Shown piece by piece: positions 19,193 through 28,145 of a stretch of DNA of 34,265 nucleotides. The number at the start of each line of letters is the position of its first letter. Positions within the stretch are counted from its first letter, which is position 1. Position numbers and translations under genes: made by a program. Origin of the DNA: a virus; IMG/VR virus record IMGVR_UViG_3300048112_000090, positions 1 through 34,265 of that record. The stretch is one strand, 5' to 3'. The notes under the pieces were generated by a model. It was given only the letters and a program-made list of their open reading frames with translations, made no database searches and was not told the DNA's origin.

Positions 19193-19885
19193 ATGGTTAA
19201 AGTAGAATTATCAGTTCCATCCAATCTCGAATCTATTGAGCTTTGGCAATATCAAAAGTATATGGGTGTTGTGGAAACTAACAAAGACCAGGAAGCAACA
19301 GAGTTCTTGAATCTAAAGTTAGTAGAGATATTTTGTCAAGTGTCGCTAAAGGAAGTATCCTCGATACGCAAACAAGATTTCAACAAGATAACAGAGATTA
19401 TTGGAAATGCGTTCGCAGAAGAAACCCCTTTAATCAGGCACTTTGAATTAGATGGTATAGAGTTTGGGTTTGTGCCGAACTTAGATAAGATTTCTATTGG
19501 AGAATACATAGACGTAGAGTCAAGCATATCCGATTGGAAACAGATGCACAAAGCGATGTCGGTATTATATCGCCCAGTAACAAAGAAACACAAAGACAAG
19601 TATCAGATAGAAGAATATAGTGGGAGTCAAGAATACTCCGAAGCACTAAAGTATATGCCACTAAATGCTGCACTCGGTGCTATGGTTTTTTTTTATCGTT
19701 TAGGGAAAGATTTATCGAATCATATCCTGAGGTCTTTGGACAAGGTGGACAAGAGCAAGCTGACTATTCAGCAGCGTCAAACTTTGGAAGCAAATGGGGA
19801 TGGTATCAATCAGTTTATAGACTTGCAGGAGGAGAAGTTCTCAATTTTGACAAAGCAACTAATATTCCTGCACACCAAGCAATGA
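19193..19885 (+). CDS. Tail assembly chaperone, unshifted form (G-like)
   Basis: The 230-aa protein (MVKVELSVPSNLESIELWQY, later FELDGIEFGFVPNLDKISIG and QMHKAMSVLYRP) resembles a protein class that precedes the tail genes in Bacteroidota siphophages. It carries the T9 tract at 19686-19694, where -1 slippage leads to the long form. The end after the slip site (YRLGKDLSNHILRSL, then TLEANGDGINQF) still looks coding, so both products are probably made, as for the lambda G/GT pair. I used the ATG at 19193; a TTG seven codons earlier is less likely. Confidence 0.75.
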   Translation: MVKVELSVPSNLESIELWQYQKYMGVVETNKDQEATEFLNLKLVEIFCQVSLKEVSSIRKQDFNKITEIIGNAFAEETPLIRHFELDGIEFGFVPNLDKISIGEYIDVESSISDWKQMHKAMSVLYRPVTKKHKDKYQIEEYSGSQEYSEALKYMPLNAALGAMVFFYRLGKDLSNHILRSLDKVDKSKLTIQQRQTLEANGDGINQFIDLQEEKFSILTKQLIFLHTKQ

Positions 19886-19953
19886 TATTCCTATCGTTCG
19901 AGAAAGAGAAGAACGAATTAGAGGCAAAACTAATAAAAAATAATTTTAAGTAA
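19193..19953 (+). CDS. Tail assembly chaperone, -1 frameshift product (GT-like)
   Basis: At GTT TTT TTT TAT (19685-19696) the T_TTT_TTT heptamer allows slippage into the -1 frame, which runs 86 codons to TAA at 19951-19953. Its sequence is clearly protein-like: ESYPEVFGQ, FGSKWGWYQSVYRLAGGEVL and MIFLSFEKEKNELEAKL. The -1 frame has a stop near 19617 and no ATG, GTG or TTG between that and the slip site, so it cannot start on its own. The fusion would be 253 aa. A homopolymer miscount (true T10) would instead make one longer gene. The next gene's ATG overlaps this stop by one base. Confidence 0.75.
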
Positions 19954-20444
19954 TGACAAGTTTCTACGACGTAATCAATTCAATCAAGACCTATTTAGAA
20001 GGCAATAATTCTGTATCGACAGTTACATTTGGCGACCTATTGGAAGTTGATTTAAACAAGCAGACAATATTCCCACTTTCCCACCTGACAGTACGAGATG
20101 TATCTTTCTCAGACCACGTAATGACATTTACAGTTAATGTTATGGCACTTGACATCGTAGAGGAAACCAAAGAGAACGATAAAGAGCAGGTAGAGCCTTT
20201 TTACGGCAGCAATAATAAGCAAGACGTACTCAACACTCAGTTGATGGTTTTAAATGGATTACAATCATCGCTACGTCGTGGAGGTTTATTCCAGGCAGAC
20301 TTTATTGTAGATGGAGATCTTACTGCATCGCTTGTAGAAGAAAGATTCGAGAACTTGTTATCAGGTTGGGAAATGGACATTACATTGGAAGTGCCTAACA
20401 ATTCAATAATGGATATTAATGCTAACGGAGAGGGTTGTCTATAA
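19953..20444 (+). CDS. Virion-associated protein, probably tail completion or neck
   Basis: The 163-aa product has a helical start (MTSFYDVINSIKTYLEG), alternating strands (LTVRDVSFSDHVMTFTVNVM) and a TQLMVLNGLQSSLRRGGL segment. I recall such a protein beside the tail assembly genes of Flavobacterium-like phages. Position and length fit a tail terminator or completion protein that fixes tail length and joins it to the head. No motif proves this. Confidence 0.65.
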   Translation: MTSFYDVINSIKTYLEGNNSVSTVTFGDLLEVDLNKQTIFPLSHLTVRDVSFSDHVMTFTVNVMALDIVEETKENDKEQVEPFYGSNNKQDVLNTQLMVLNGLQSSLRRGGLFQADFIVDGDLTASLVEERFENLLSGWEMDITLEVPNNSIMDINANGEGCL

Positions 20445-20447
20445 GAT

Positions 20448-21038
20448 ATGGCACAAGGTCTAACTGACATAAAATTAAAGAACACAGAGGCTTTTCTAAA
20501 GGCTTATATGGAGAGATTGGAAACATTAACCAAGATTGAAATAGGCAGAAATAGAACAAGGACTTATCCTTCAGGGAGAACTTACAATTCCCCATTGGAA
20601 TCATCAGGTAGCCTTAGAGAATCTATACAAGTACAGAAAACAAACATAGAGAATGCATTGTTGGCTTATGGGATAGAAGGTAATGATTATGCCTTAGACA
20701 TAAATAAAGGCACACCTAAAAGCAAAGCTCCTTCGAGAGCTAAGTTGATTAGTTGGATAAAAGCAAAGCCAGTTACTCTTAGAAATAAAAAAGGCAAGAT
20801 ACTAAAGAGAACAGAAGAATCTATAAGTGCAGTAGCAGGAAGAATGCAGAAATCTCAAAAGATTCACGGAATCGCACCTGTACCATTCTTAACACAGGCA
20901 GTACAAGATAGTATGAAGCATCTTGACGGAATGGGAGTAGCAATAGTACACGATATAGCAGATAGCGTAGAACAGTTCTTGACAAACATAGGCTACAAAG
21001 AAGTGAATGGTAAATTTGAATTAATAAAAAAGAAGTAA
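20448..21038 (+). CDS. Tail completion-like protein (HK97 gp10 type, tentative)
   Basis: The 196-aa protein is basic, with a central RTRTYPSGRTYNSPLESSGSL region, a KSKAPSRAKLISWIKAKP segment and a C-terminal helix (IVHDIADSVEQFLTN). The IAPVPFLTQAVQDSM motif near residue 145 is typical of HK97-gp10-like tail completion proteins, where it reads A-x-P-F-x-x-x-A. Its stop overlaps the next ATG by one base, so it is coupled to the tail genes. The assignment is by pattern and position. Confidence 0.65.
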   Translation: MAQGLTDIKLKNTEAFLKAYMERLETLTKIEIGRNRTRTYPSGRTYNSPLESSGSLRESIQVQKTNIENALLAYGIEGNDYALDINKGTPKSKAPSRAKLISWIKAKPVTLRNKKGKILKRTEESISAVAGRMQKSQKIHGIAPVPFLTQAVQDSMKHLDGMGVAIVHDIADSVEQFLTNIGYKEVNGKFELIKKK

Positions 21039-22177
21039 TGAGTAAAATAAATGTAAGAAGTCCGTATTTCATAACAGACAATTCAACAGGTGGCACTAAC
21101 AGTAGTTCTTTAGTAAGTGCTAACTTGAGTATTAAAATATACTCAGGAAGTTCAAGTACTTCTATGTCTGATGCTCAATACTTAATAAGCTCTACTGCCG
21201 TAGATGGTTCTGTTACTTTTGAAGTGTCTGATTTGGTTAGAGATTATATCGAAAATAGTTTTGATGGAGATTATACAGGTTCGGTAAAGTGGTTTAACTA
21301 TACTATTTTTAGAGTATATGAAAATGACGCTCCAACTACTACGGATGTTGAAACACTTTCTGTATTCGATGGTTACGGATATTTCGAGGATGGAGCAAAT
21401 CCACAAAACTTACAATCGGCACTTCAATCCAACACCACTATATTTACTAACGACTTTGCCAATATAAACATTCCAATTCACGTTACTGAAGATACAACAG
21501 TAAGTTATCTTAAAGGTGGAGAAATTATATTTACCAAAGACTTGGTTTATAGTACAAATAGTGCAGACCAAGTTCAATATGTACAAAACTCGTCTTTAGA
21601 TGCTGATGTATTCAAGAAAAGAGTAGATGCTATTGAAGACACGACAGTTGAGGCTTTTAACTGTGTCAAGAACATCGCAAGTGATGTTTATCAAGAATTT
21701 GATGCAGATTCTATATACATAGACAAAGGAGGTGTGATTGAGGTTATAAAGATAGAAGAAGTCGAAGAATGCAAGTATAATCCTTATAAAGTTACATTTG
21801 TAAATAAATTCGGTGCACTGCAAGACTTGTGGTTCTTTAAGAGGTCAAACCTATCACTTAATACACAACAAGAATCATACAAAGCAAATATAGTTACTGA
21901 TGGCACTTACTCTATAAATTCAAGGCAAAAAACAGTATTCAATAAGACTGGTATGGAAAGATTGCAATTAAACACAGGATTCTACCCTGAATCATATAAT
22001 GATGTTTTTAGGCAACTAACCTTATCCGAAGAAGTATGGATAAATTATGATGGCGACACTTTGCCAATTAATGTAATGTCAAGTAGCTTAAACTATAAGA
22101 CAAGCGTGAACGACAAGTTAATCAACTACACTATTGATGTAGAGTTTGCCAATAATAAAATAAATAACATTCGATAG
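21038..22177 (+). CDS. Virion structural protein, probable tail/baseplate component
   Basis: The 379-aa protein is beta-rich, starting INVRSPYFITDNSTGGTNSS and with repeated aromatic strands (VKWFNYTIFRVYEND, VSYLKGGEIIFTKDLVY). A short cysteine-containing segment (VEECKYNPYKVTFVNKFGAL) lies near residue 245. It sits between completion proteins and the large tail protein at 22178. It may be a distal tail or baseplate protein. The gene ends immediately before the next ATG at 22178. No enzymatic motif is visible. Confidence 0.65.
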   Translation: MSKINVRSPYFITDNSTGGTNSSSLVSANLSIKIYSGSSSTSMSDAQYLISSTAVDGSVTFEVSDLVRDYIENSFDGDYTGSVKWFNYTIFRVYENDAPTTTDVETLSVFDGYGYFEDGANPQNLQSALQSNTTIFTNDFANINIPIHVTEDTTVSYLKGGEIIFTKDLVYSTNSADQVQYVQNSSLDADVFKKRVDAIEDTTVEAFNCVKNIASDVYQEFDADSIYIDKGGVIEVIKIEEVEECKYNPYKVTFVNKFGALQDLWFFKRSNLSLNTQQESYKANIVTDGTYSINSRQKTVFNKTGMERLQLNTGFYPESYNDVFRQLTLSEEVWINYDGDTLPINVMSSSLNYKTSVNDKLINYTIDVEFANNKINNIR

Positions 22178-24310
22178 ATGCAGCAGGTACAATTATTTAT
22201 AAAAGATACAAGTGGAGTTTATCAAAGGATAGATTTGTTTAAAGATGAAACTATATCTCTAACGCAATCTATTCAGAATATAAAGGATATATCAAAAGTA
22301 TTTACTGACTTCACTAAAACGTTTACAGTTCCTGCTTCCAAAGACACTAATAAATTATTCAAGCACTATTACAATTTTGATATTGAAGGAGGGTTTGATG
22401 CAAGGCTAAAAACAGATGGTTTAATAAAGCTAAACGGAGTAGACTTTCAAACAGGCAAGATAAGGCTCGAAGGTGTTGATTTAAAGGAGAACAAAGCACA
22501 CTCTTATAGAGTTACGTTTTTAGGGAATTTAGTTAGCTTGAAAGACCAATTAGGAGATGATAAATTAGATTCTTTAACATACCTAAATAATTTCTCTCTT
22601 GAATACTCAACTACGGAGATAAAGAGCCATTTGACTTCTAACAATAATGTAACTGTTGGTAGTGAAACATATACAAATCCAATAATTGCTCCATTAATAA
22701 CCCACACAAAACAATTATACTATAAAAGTAATGCTAATACTTATTCTGATGGAAATTTATGGTATCACGATGCCTCGGGTAATGCTCATAGACACGGAGT
22801 TCTTTGGAGTGATTTAAAATACGCTATTCGTATATATGCCATATTAAGAGCGATAGAGCAAAAATACTCTATAAACTTCTCAGGAGGTTTTTTCGAGAGT
22901 TCTAATACATTGCTTGACAACTTATATATGTGGCTACAAAGAAAAAGTGGTTCTTTTGAAACAGGTATAGAAGGAGATGTGTATTCTAAATATGTAGATA
23001 ATTGGGAGCTTGACAGTAACATACTATCATTTACTTCAGGTGGAGTGCCTATGATTTTAGAGGGTACTGCGACAGGTGTAGATGCAAGAAACATTGATAC
23101 AAACACAAAGTTTGTTGATGGATATGCTTATAAGTTGTCAATTACCCCACAACCATCTGATGTTGGTATTCCTTATGATGTGATAATATACAAAGATGGG
23201 GTTGAACATTACAAAGAAACAAGTATAACAGGTAGCTTTGATTCTGATTGGCAAGACGCACCTATAATTAGGTCAGATGGATTTATAACTATGGAATTAA
23301 GATCAAAAGACACTATGACGTTTTCTGATGTATATTGGAGTTGGACTTATAACATAGGAGATACATTGTTTACTGGTATATCAAGAGATAACGATACAAC
23401 AGGAAGCGTAACAATACTTGCTACTGCTGAGTTCACTATAACTCAACAAGTTCCTGAAATTAAGGTTATAGATTTTCTTACATCATTATTCAAGATGTTT
23501 AACTTGACTGCTTATGTTGAATCCAATGGAAGTATAAACGTACAACCATTAGATGATTACTATATAGATGATACTATTGATATAACTAAGTATGTTGATA
23601 CAAGCTCATCAAAGTCAGATTTAGCACTACCTTTTAAGAATGTTGATTTTTATTATGAAGGAAATCAAACTATTTTAGCAGATAAATACAAGCAGCTTGA
23701 GGGTAGGTACTTTGGACAAGAAGAATACAAAGGAGATTCTGACTTACGATGGGTCGGTAAAGATTACAAAGTAAAAATACCTTTTGAACATTTAATGTAT
23801 GAGAGGCTCATAGACCAAACAACAGGAGGGCAATTAGACCCAATTTACGGATTAATGGTTGATAATAATCTAAACCCAATAAAAGGTAAGCCTCTAATAT
23901 TTTTTAGTCAGTTTGTTAGTGGCGACCCTGGAGATATAACAGATATATCATTTAGAGATAATGAAACTACGCATAGTTCTATTGATTCTTATTTTGTGCC
24001 ATCTAATTCTCAAAACATATATAACTTATCTTCACAGAGTATTCATTTCTCTGCTGAAAAAAGCGAGTATTACGGAGGGCAGTTATTAAGTAGTCTTTTT
24101 GAAACGTACTACAAAAGTTATATACAGAGTGTGTTTCAGAAAAATAAAAGATTAGTGAAAAAGAAGTGTTTTTTGCCTATTGAAATTCTGATAAAAGAAA
24201 ATATATTGTCTTATGTAATTATAGATAACGGCAAAAGGTATAGAATTAACAGTATTACAACCAACCTTCAAACAGGAGAGAGTGATATGGAACTACTAAA
24301 CGAAGTATAA
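22178..24310 (+). CDS. Large tail protein, probable baseplate hub
   Basis: The 710-aa product opens with a structural domain (QLFIKDTSGVYQRIDLFKDE, KVFTDFTKTFTVPASKDTNK, YNFDIEGGFDARLKTDGLIK) that I recall as the N-terminal hub domain of Bacteroidota phage tail proteins. A middle region carries aromatic beta strands, and the C-terminal part ends in a KKKCFLPIEILIKE strand region. It probably forms the tip hub, at the base of the fibres. Its stop overlaps the small gene at 24310. The role is inferred from size, fold and neighbours. Confidence 0.7.
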   Translation: MQQVQLFIKDTSGVYQRIDLFKDETISLTQSIQNIKDISKVFTDFTKTFTVPASKDTNKLFKHYYNFDIEGGFDARLKTDGLIKLNGVDFQTGKIRLEGVDLKENKAHSYRVTFLGNLVSLKDQLGDDKLDSLTYLNNFSLEYSTTEIKSHLTSNNNVTVGSETYTNPIIAPLITHTKQLYYKSNANTYSDGNLWYHDASGNAHRHGVLWSDLKYAIRIYAILRAIEQKYSINFSGGFFESSNTLLDNLYMWLQRKSGSFETGIEGDVYSKYVDNWELDSNILSFTSGGVPMILEGTATGVDARNIDTNTKFVDGYAYKLSITPQPSDVGIPYDVIIYKDGVEHYKETSITGSFDSDWQDAPIIRSDGFITMELRSKDTMTFSDVYWSWTYNIGDTLFTGISRDNDTTGSVTILATAEFTITQQVPEIKVIDFLTSLFKMFNLTAYVESNGSINVQPLDDYYIDDTIDITKYVDTSSSKSDLALPFKNVDFYYEGNQTILADKYKQLEGRYFGQEEYKGDSDLRWVGKDYKVKIPFEHLMYERLIDQTTGGQLDPIYGLMVDNNLNPIKGKPLIFFSQFVSGDPGDITDISFRDNETTHSSIDSYFVPSNSQNIYNLSSQSIHFSAEKSEYYGGQLLSSLFETYYKSYIQSVFQKNKRLVKKKCFLPIEILIKENILSYVIIDNGKRYRINSITTNLQTGESDMELLNEV

Positions 24311-24459
24311 TGATAAAAGATATAATAGAATTACTAAACTCAGATGACTTTTATGGTGGAACGGAAACCATAGAAATCGCAAAAGGCAAATACGAATTAA
24401 AGGATAGTATCAAGGAAGCATTCAAACAAGGTAAAAGATTAGGATATGGCACAAAGTGA
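24310..24459 (+). CDS. Small protein between hub and tape measure
   Basis: This 49-aa frame (MIKDIIELLNSDDFYGGTET, then IAKGKYELKDSIKEAFKQGK) starts on the last base of the hub stop and overlaps the tape-measure gene by 14 bp. It is helical and charged. Tight coupling suggests a co-translated helper of tail assembly; no motif confirms this. Confidence 0.55.
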   Translation: MIKDIIELLNSDDFYGGTETIEIAKGKYELKDSIKEAFKQGKRLGYGTK

Positions 24460-26419
24460 GAAGATAATAATTAGTGTTGAGTTAAAGGATAAGGGAGTAA
24501 AGACAGGTTTACAACAAACCACTTCTCAAGTCAAAGAAACCACTGATGCAACACAGAGATTGGTTGCTGCTGAGAAAGACGAAGCATACTGGGCAAGTGA
24601 AGCAGGTAGAGCTGAGGCTGAGAGGTCGGTAAAGACGAATATAGCTAAAGGAGAGGCTAAGGCACTTGCTTTGGAAACTATGAAGCTCACGAAGGCTACT
24701 AAACAGGGTAAAACTCAAACAGGTCTTAACAACGCTATTCTTACTGAAGCAGGTAGAGCTGCATCTGATGCTCAATATGGAATGCAGGGTATGTCTAACA
24801 ACTTAGGTCAGTTAGCTACTCTTATGGCACAACACGCAGACACACAAGGTGGATTCGTAGCTTCTTTTAAAGAATTAGGTAAATCATTGATGGGGGCAGG
24901 AGGTGTTCTTATCGCTATTCAGTTGTTTATATCCTTCTTACCTATGATTGAGAAATGGTATAAGAAAGTAACATCAGCAGGAGATGATTTTGTAGAAAGT
25001 CTTACTTCTCAACAGGCTTTATTAAGTACAGTTTCCAAGAAATTGTTAGACGACAATACAACCTTAGAAGAGAGAAAGTCTATATTAGAATCATTAAAGA
25101 AGGATAACAAGGAGCTTTACAACTTGCTTGTTGAAGATGGAAAAGAAAGAGGTAATACTAACGAAACAATTAAGAAGTACTTAGAATTACTTAAAAAAGA
25201 GGAGCTAATAAGAAAGAATGTAGAAAAAATAAATGAAGAAATAAAGAATACTTCTGAAGATTTACAAGATAACCAAGAAAACCTTGATAGAATACAAGGT
25301 ATAATAAACAAAACCTTAGAGAAAGAAAAGAAGATAAGAGAAGACACTTATTTTAGTGAGTCATCTCGTCAAAGTGCTATAAATAAACAACAAGCCAGGC
25401 GTTTATACTATGAAGGACTATTGGCAGAAGAAATAATAGAAACGGCAGAGGAGGATAAAGAGCTACAAGAAAAAAAAGTAGAACTTACTGAAAAGGTGTT
25501 AGTATTACAACAAAAATCTGCTAAACTACGTAAAGAACTTGGAATAGGGAAAGAAGCAGAGGAAGAAATAAAACAAGATAGAAAAAGAGTAGAAGCGATT
25601 GAAACAAATTTCTCTTGGAGAGCTAAACTTGCCAACAACTGGTTTGCTAATCAAGTTAAAAATCAAATGAAATTAGCTACGACCGCTAAAAAAATGGATG
25701 AGGTCGAACTTGTAGATTACAGGAGTAAATTAGAGAAGAAAGCTGACTTGTTCTTGGAACACGCAGAAAAACTAAAGGATGCTCAGATTCAAGCCGAACA
25801 AATAGGTGGATTAGCACAAGGGTTTATTGATTCAGAGATACAAGCTGAAGAAGCTAAGACTGCTAAACTAAATAATCAACTCAAAGAAAGACTTGCTAAC
25901 GAAAACTTATCTGCTGACGAAAGAAAAAAGATACAGGCTAAAATAGCTGCAAATGATATGATTTTGGCTAAGAAGAAAAACAAATTAGCAGAAAAGCAAT
26001 TCAAAATAGATAAGGCATTGTCTATATCTACGACCTTGATAAATACATTCGAGAGTGCGGTAAAGGCATACAAATCACAATTAACGGCAGACCCAACATC
26101 TCCATTTAGAGCTATCCTTGCAGGAGCAAAGGCATCTGCGTTTGGTTTAGCTAAAGTAGCAATGATTGCCAAACAAAAGTTTGTGCCTTCTGCAATATCA
26201 GCACCTTCTGTCGGTGGAGATACAGGTGGTGGCGGAGGTATTGGTGGAGCAGCACCTCAAGCACCTGCCTTTAATATAGTAGGTAGTAGTGGTGTAAATC
26301 AATTATCAGATGCTATTGCAGGGCAAGAAAACAGACCTGTAAGAACATACGTAGTAGCTTCAGACGTATCTACCGCACAAGAATTAGATAGAAATATAAT
26401 AGAATCCGCAAGTTTATAA
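24446..26419 (+). CDS. Tape measure protein
   Basis: The 657-aa protein is mainly long charged helices (for example EEEIKQDRKRVEAIETNF, KEKKIREDTYFSESSRQSA). It has one membrane-like hydrophobic stretch near residues 148-168 (LMGAGGVLIAIQLFISFL) and a conserved C-terminal helical part (IDKALSISTTLINTFESAVK, then AFGLAKVAMIAKQKFVP). It ends with a Gly/Ala-rich linker (GGDTGGGGGIGGAAPQAPA). These are classic tape-measure features. About 657 residues at roughly 0.15 nm each would set a tail near 100 nm. It is the longest coiled-coil protein in the window and anchors the siphovirus call. Confidence 0.85.
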   Translation: MAQSEKIIISVELKDKGVKTGLQQTTSQVKETTDATQRLVAAEKDEAYWASEAGRAEAERSVKTNIAKGEAKALALETMKLTKATKQGKTQTGLNNAILTEAGRAASDAQYGMQGMSNNLGQLATLMAQHADTQGGFVASFKELGKSLMGAGGVLIAIQLFISFLPMIEKWYKKVTSAGDDFVESLTSQQALLSTVSKKLLDDNTTLEERKSILESLKKDNKELYNLLVEDGKERGNTNETIKKYLELLKKEELIRKNVEKINEEIKNTSEDLQDNQENLDRIQGIINKTLEKEKKIREDTYFSESSRQSAINKQQARRLYYEGLLAEEIIETAEEDKELQEKKVELTEKVLVLQQKSAKLRKELGIGKEAEEEIKQDRKRVEAIETNFSWRAKLANNWFANQVKNQMKLATTAKKMDEVELVDYRSKLEKKADLFLEHAEKLKDAQIQAEQIGGLAQGFIDSEIQAEEAKTAKLNNQLKERLANENLSADERKKIQAKIAANDMILAKKKNKLAEKQFKIDKALSISTTLINTFESAVKAYKSQLTADPTSPFRAILAGAKASAFGLAKVAMIAKQKFVPSAISAPSVGGDTGGGGGIGGAAPQAPAFNIVGSSGVNQLSDAIAGQENRPVRTYVVASDVSTAQELDRNIIESASL

Positions 26420-26435
26420 TTTAAAATAAAATAAT

Positions 26436-27380
26436 ATGAGAGTAATTGAATTAATCATTGACGAAGAGCAAGAGTTCTCAGGTATAGAAGCTATCTCGAT
26501 AGTAGACAAACCTGCGATACAGGAAGATTTTATAGCATTGTCTAAACAAGACAAGGTGCAACTTGCTGACGTAGATACAGACAAGAGAATCCTTATGGGT
26601 GCTGCTTTGATTCCTAATAAGAACATCTATCGTCAAGATAGCGAGGAAGAAGAAGGGTATTATATCTATTTCTCAGAGGCGACAGTCAAAAAGGCTTCTG
26701 AATTATTCTTAATCGAAGGAAACCAAAACAAATCTACCTTAGAGCATCAAGCAGAGCTAAGTGGATTGTCAGTAGTTGAATCCTGGATAGTAGAAGATGA
26801 AGTCCACGACAAATCACGTAAATATGGCTTAGAAATGCCTGTTGGAACGTGGATGGTATCTATGAAAGTAAACAACGAAGATGTTTGGCAAGATTACGTA
26901 AAAACAGGTGCGGTAAAAGGGTTTAGTATTGAAGGCTATTTCTCTGAGGCAATCAGTTTAAGCGTTTCTGAGGAGGTTGAATTGAAAAGCTTTAGTGATT
27001 ATCCTGAAAGCGTAAAGAACAACGCTAAGAGAGCCTTAAAATGGGCTGAGGAGAATGGTTGGGGTTCTTGTGGAACAGGAGTTGGTAAACAACGTGCCAA
27101 TCAATTAGCGAATGGAGAGGCAATCAGTTTAAAGACTATAAAACGTATGTACTCCTATCTAAGCAGACACGCACCTGATTTGGATTCAAGTAAGTCCTAC
27201 GAAGACGGTTGTGGTAAACTAATGTACGATGCTTGGGGTGGTAAATCAGCTTTGAGTTGGGCAAAAACAAGAATCTCAAGAGAGGAAAATATGTCAGAGC
27301 TATCAGAAGAAGAGGCACAATTTGTACTTGATAATTTAGGCACATTGATACAAGATAAGTTGAACGAATTAAAATCCTAA
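26436..27380 (+). CDS. Prohead protease (XkdF-like) fused to a C-terminal domain
   Basis: The N-terminal part of this 314-aa protein matches XkdF-type head maturation proteases: RILMGAALIPNKNIYR, YYIYFSEATVKKASELFL, STLEHQAELSGLSVVESWIV and GTWMVSMKVNNEDVWQDYVK, then VKGFSIEGYF. His in STLEH and the WIVEDEVHD region are likely active-site elements. From about residue 186 a separate domain begins (YPESVKNNAKRALKWAEENG, with TIKRMYSYLSRHA), common beside or within phage proteases. It should process scaffold and capsid. It directly precedes the scaffold and capsid genes, in keeping with that job. Confidence 0.8.
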   Translation: MRVIELIIDEEQEFSGIEAISIVDKPAIQEDFIALSKQDKVQLADVDTDKRILMGAALIPNKNIYRQDSEEEEGYYIYFSEATVKKASELFLIEGNQNKSTLEHQAELSGLSVVESWIVEDEVHDKSRKYGLEMPVGTWMVSMKVNNEDVWQDYVKTGAVKGFSIEGYFSEAISLSVSEEVELKSFSDYPESVKNNAKRALKWAEENGWGSCGTGVGKQRANQLANGEAISLKTIKRMYSYLSRHAPDLDSSKSYEDGCGKLMYDAWGGKSALSWAKTRISREENMSELSEEEAQFVLDNLGTLIQDKLNELKS

Positions 27381-27382
27381 CT

Positions 27383-27538
27383 ATGAATCAGAACAATAAT
27401 AGAAGAAGTAAGAACTTTATACCAAGCGATGCATCTCCAAGAGATGGTAAAAGAGGATGCCTATGTAAAAATGGCAAAACCTACTCAAGAAAGTGTTGTG
27501 ATGGATCTGTCGGAGCGCAAGGTATCGGAAAGATATAG
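27383..27538 (+). CDS. Small cysteine-rich protein
   Basis: The 51-aa product contains GCLCKNGKTYSRKCCDGSVG and ends AQGIGKI. The four cysteines in C-x-C and C-C pairs suggest a metal site or disulfides. I recall this segment from many Bacteroidota phages near head genes, without known function. It lies 2 bp after the protease gene. Confidence 0.65.
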   Translation: MNQNNNRRSKNFIPSDASPRDGKRGCLCKNGKTYSRKCCDGSVGAQGIGKI

Positions 27539-27600
27539 ATGAAAATCTAACACTAAAGAAAATCAATATTACTTATTTATAAATCTAATAATTATTACTT

Positions 27601-28116
27601 ATGGAAAGCAAAAAAGCAACATCTGTCCTTTCTGACATTATGCAAAAGCTATCCTCTATCGGTAAACCTGAAGAAGTAAAAGAAGAGGTAGTTGAACTAT
27701 CTGAAGAAGTTACTGAAACAGAAGTTAAAGAAGAAGAAGTTGTCGAGGCAGCATCAACTGAAGTAACAGAAGAAGAGGTGGTATTAGCTGAAGAAGAAGA
27801 CGGAGAAGAAATCGTAGAAGAAGTAGTAGAAGAGATCGTTGAAGAAGAGCTTGACGAAGAGATGTATGTTTCAAGAGAAGAGTTTGAAAATGCTATCGCT
27901 GACATCAAAGCAATGTTCATCGAAGTTTCTAACGGCTACGAAAAAGAGAAATTAGAAATGTCTGCTCAAATCGAGGACTTATCTAAAGCACCTGCAACAG
28001 AGCCTTTATCTCATAGCCCTGAAGCTGAATTATCAACTGAGAAAAAAGTATTGTTTAGTCAAAAGAGAAGAGGCAGTACTATGGATAGAGTTCTATCTAA
28101 AATGAATCGTAAATAA
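27601..28116 (+). CDS. Capsid scaffolding protein (probable)
   Basis: The 171-aa product has a very acidic middle (EEVVELSEEVTETEVKEEEV and similar, residues 22-88) of Glu/Val repeats. A coiled-coil helix follows (YVSREEFENAIADIKAMFIE), then a basic C-terminal helix (KRRGSTMDRVLSKMNRK) of the type that contacts the capsid protein. Its position between protease and major capsid genes is the standard place for a scaffold. The gene is preceded by a 62-bp gap, with no promoter seen. The opposite-strand frame here is only the mirror of the Glu repeats. Confidence 0.75.
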   Translation: MESKKATSVLSDIMQKLSSIGKPEEVKEEVVELSEEVTETEVKEEEVVEAASTEVTEEEVVLAEEEDGEEIVEEVVEEIVEEELDEEMYVSREEFENAIADIKAMFIEVSNGYEKEKLEMSAQIEDLSKAPATEPLSHSPEAELSTEKKVLFSQKRRGSTMDRVLSKMNRK

Positions 28117-28145
28117 TAAATTAACTTAAACTAAATATTTAAAAA

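Noticed and set aside
27585-27920. 111-aa Ser/Thr-rich frame on the - strand
   Set aside because: It is the complement of the Glu/Val repeats of the scaffold gene.
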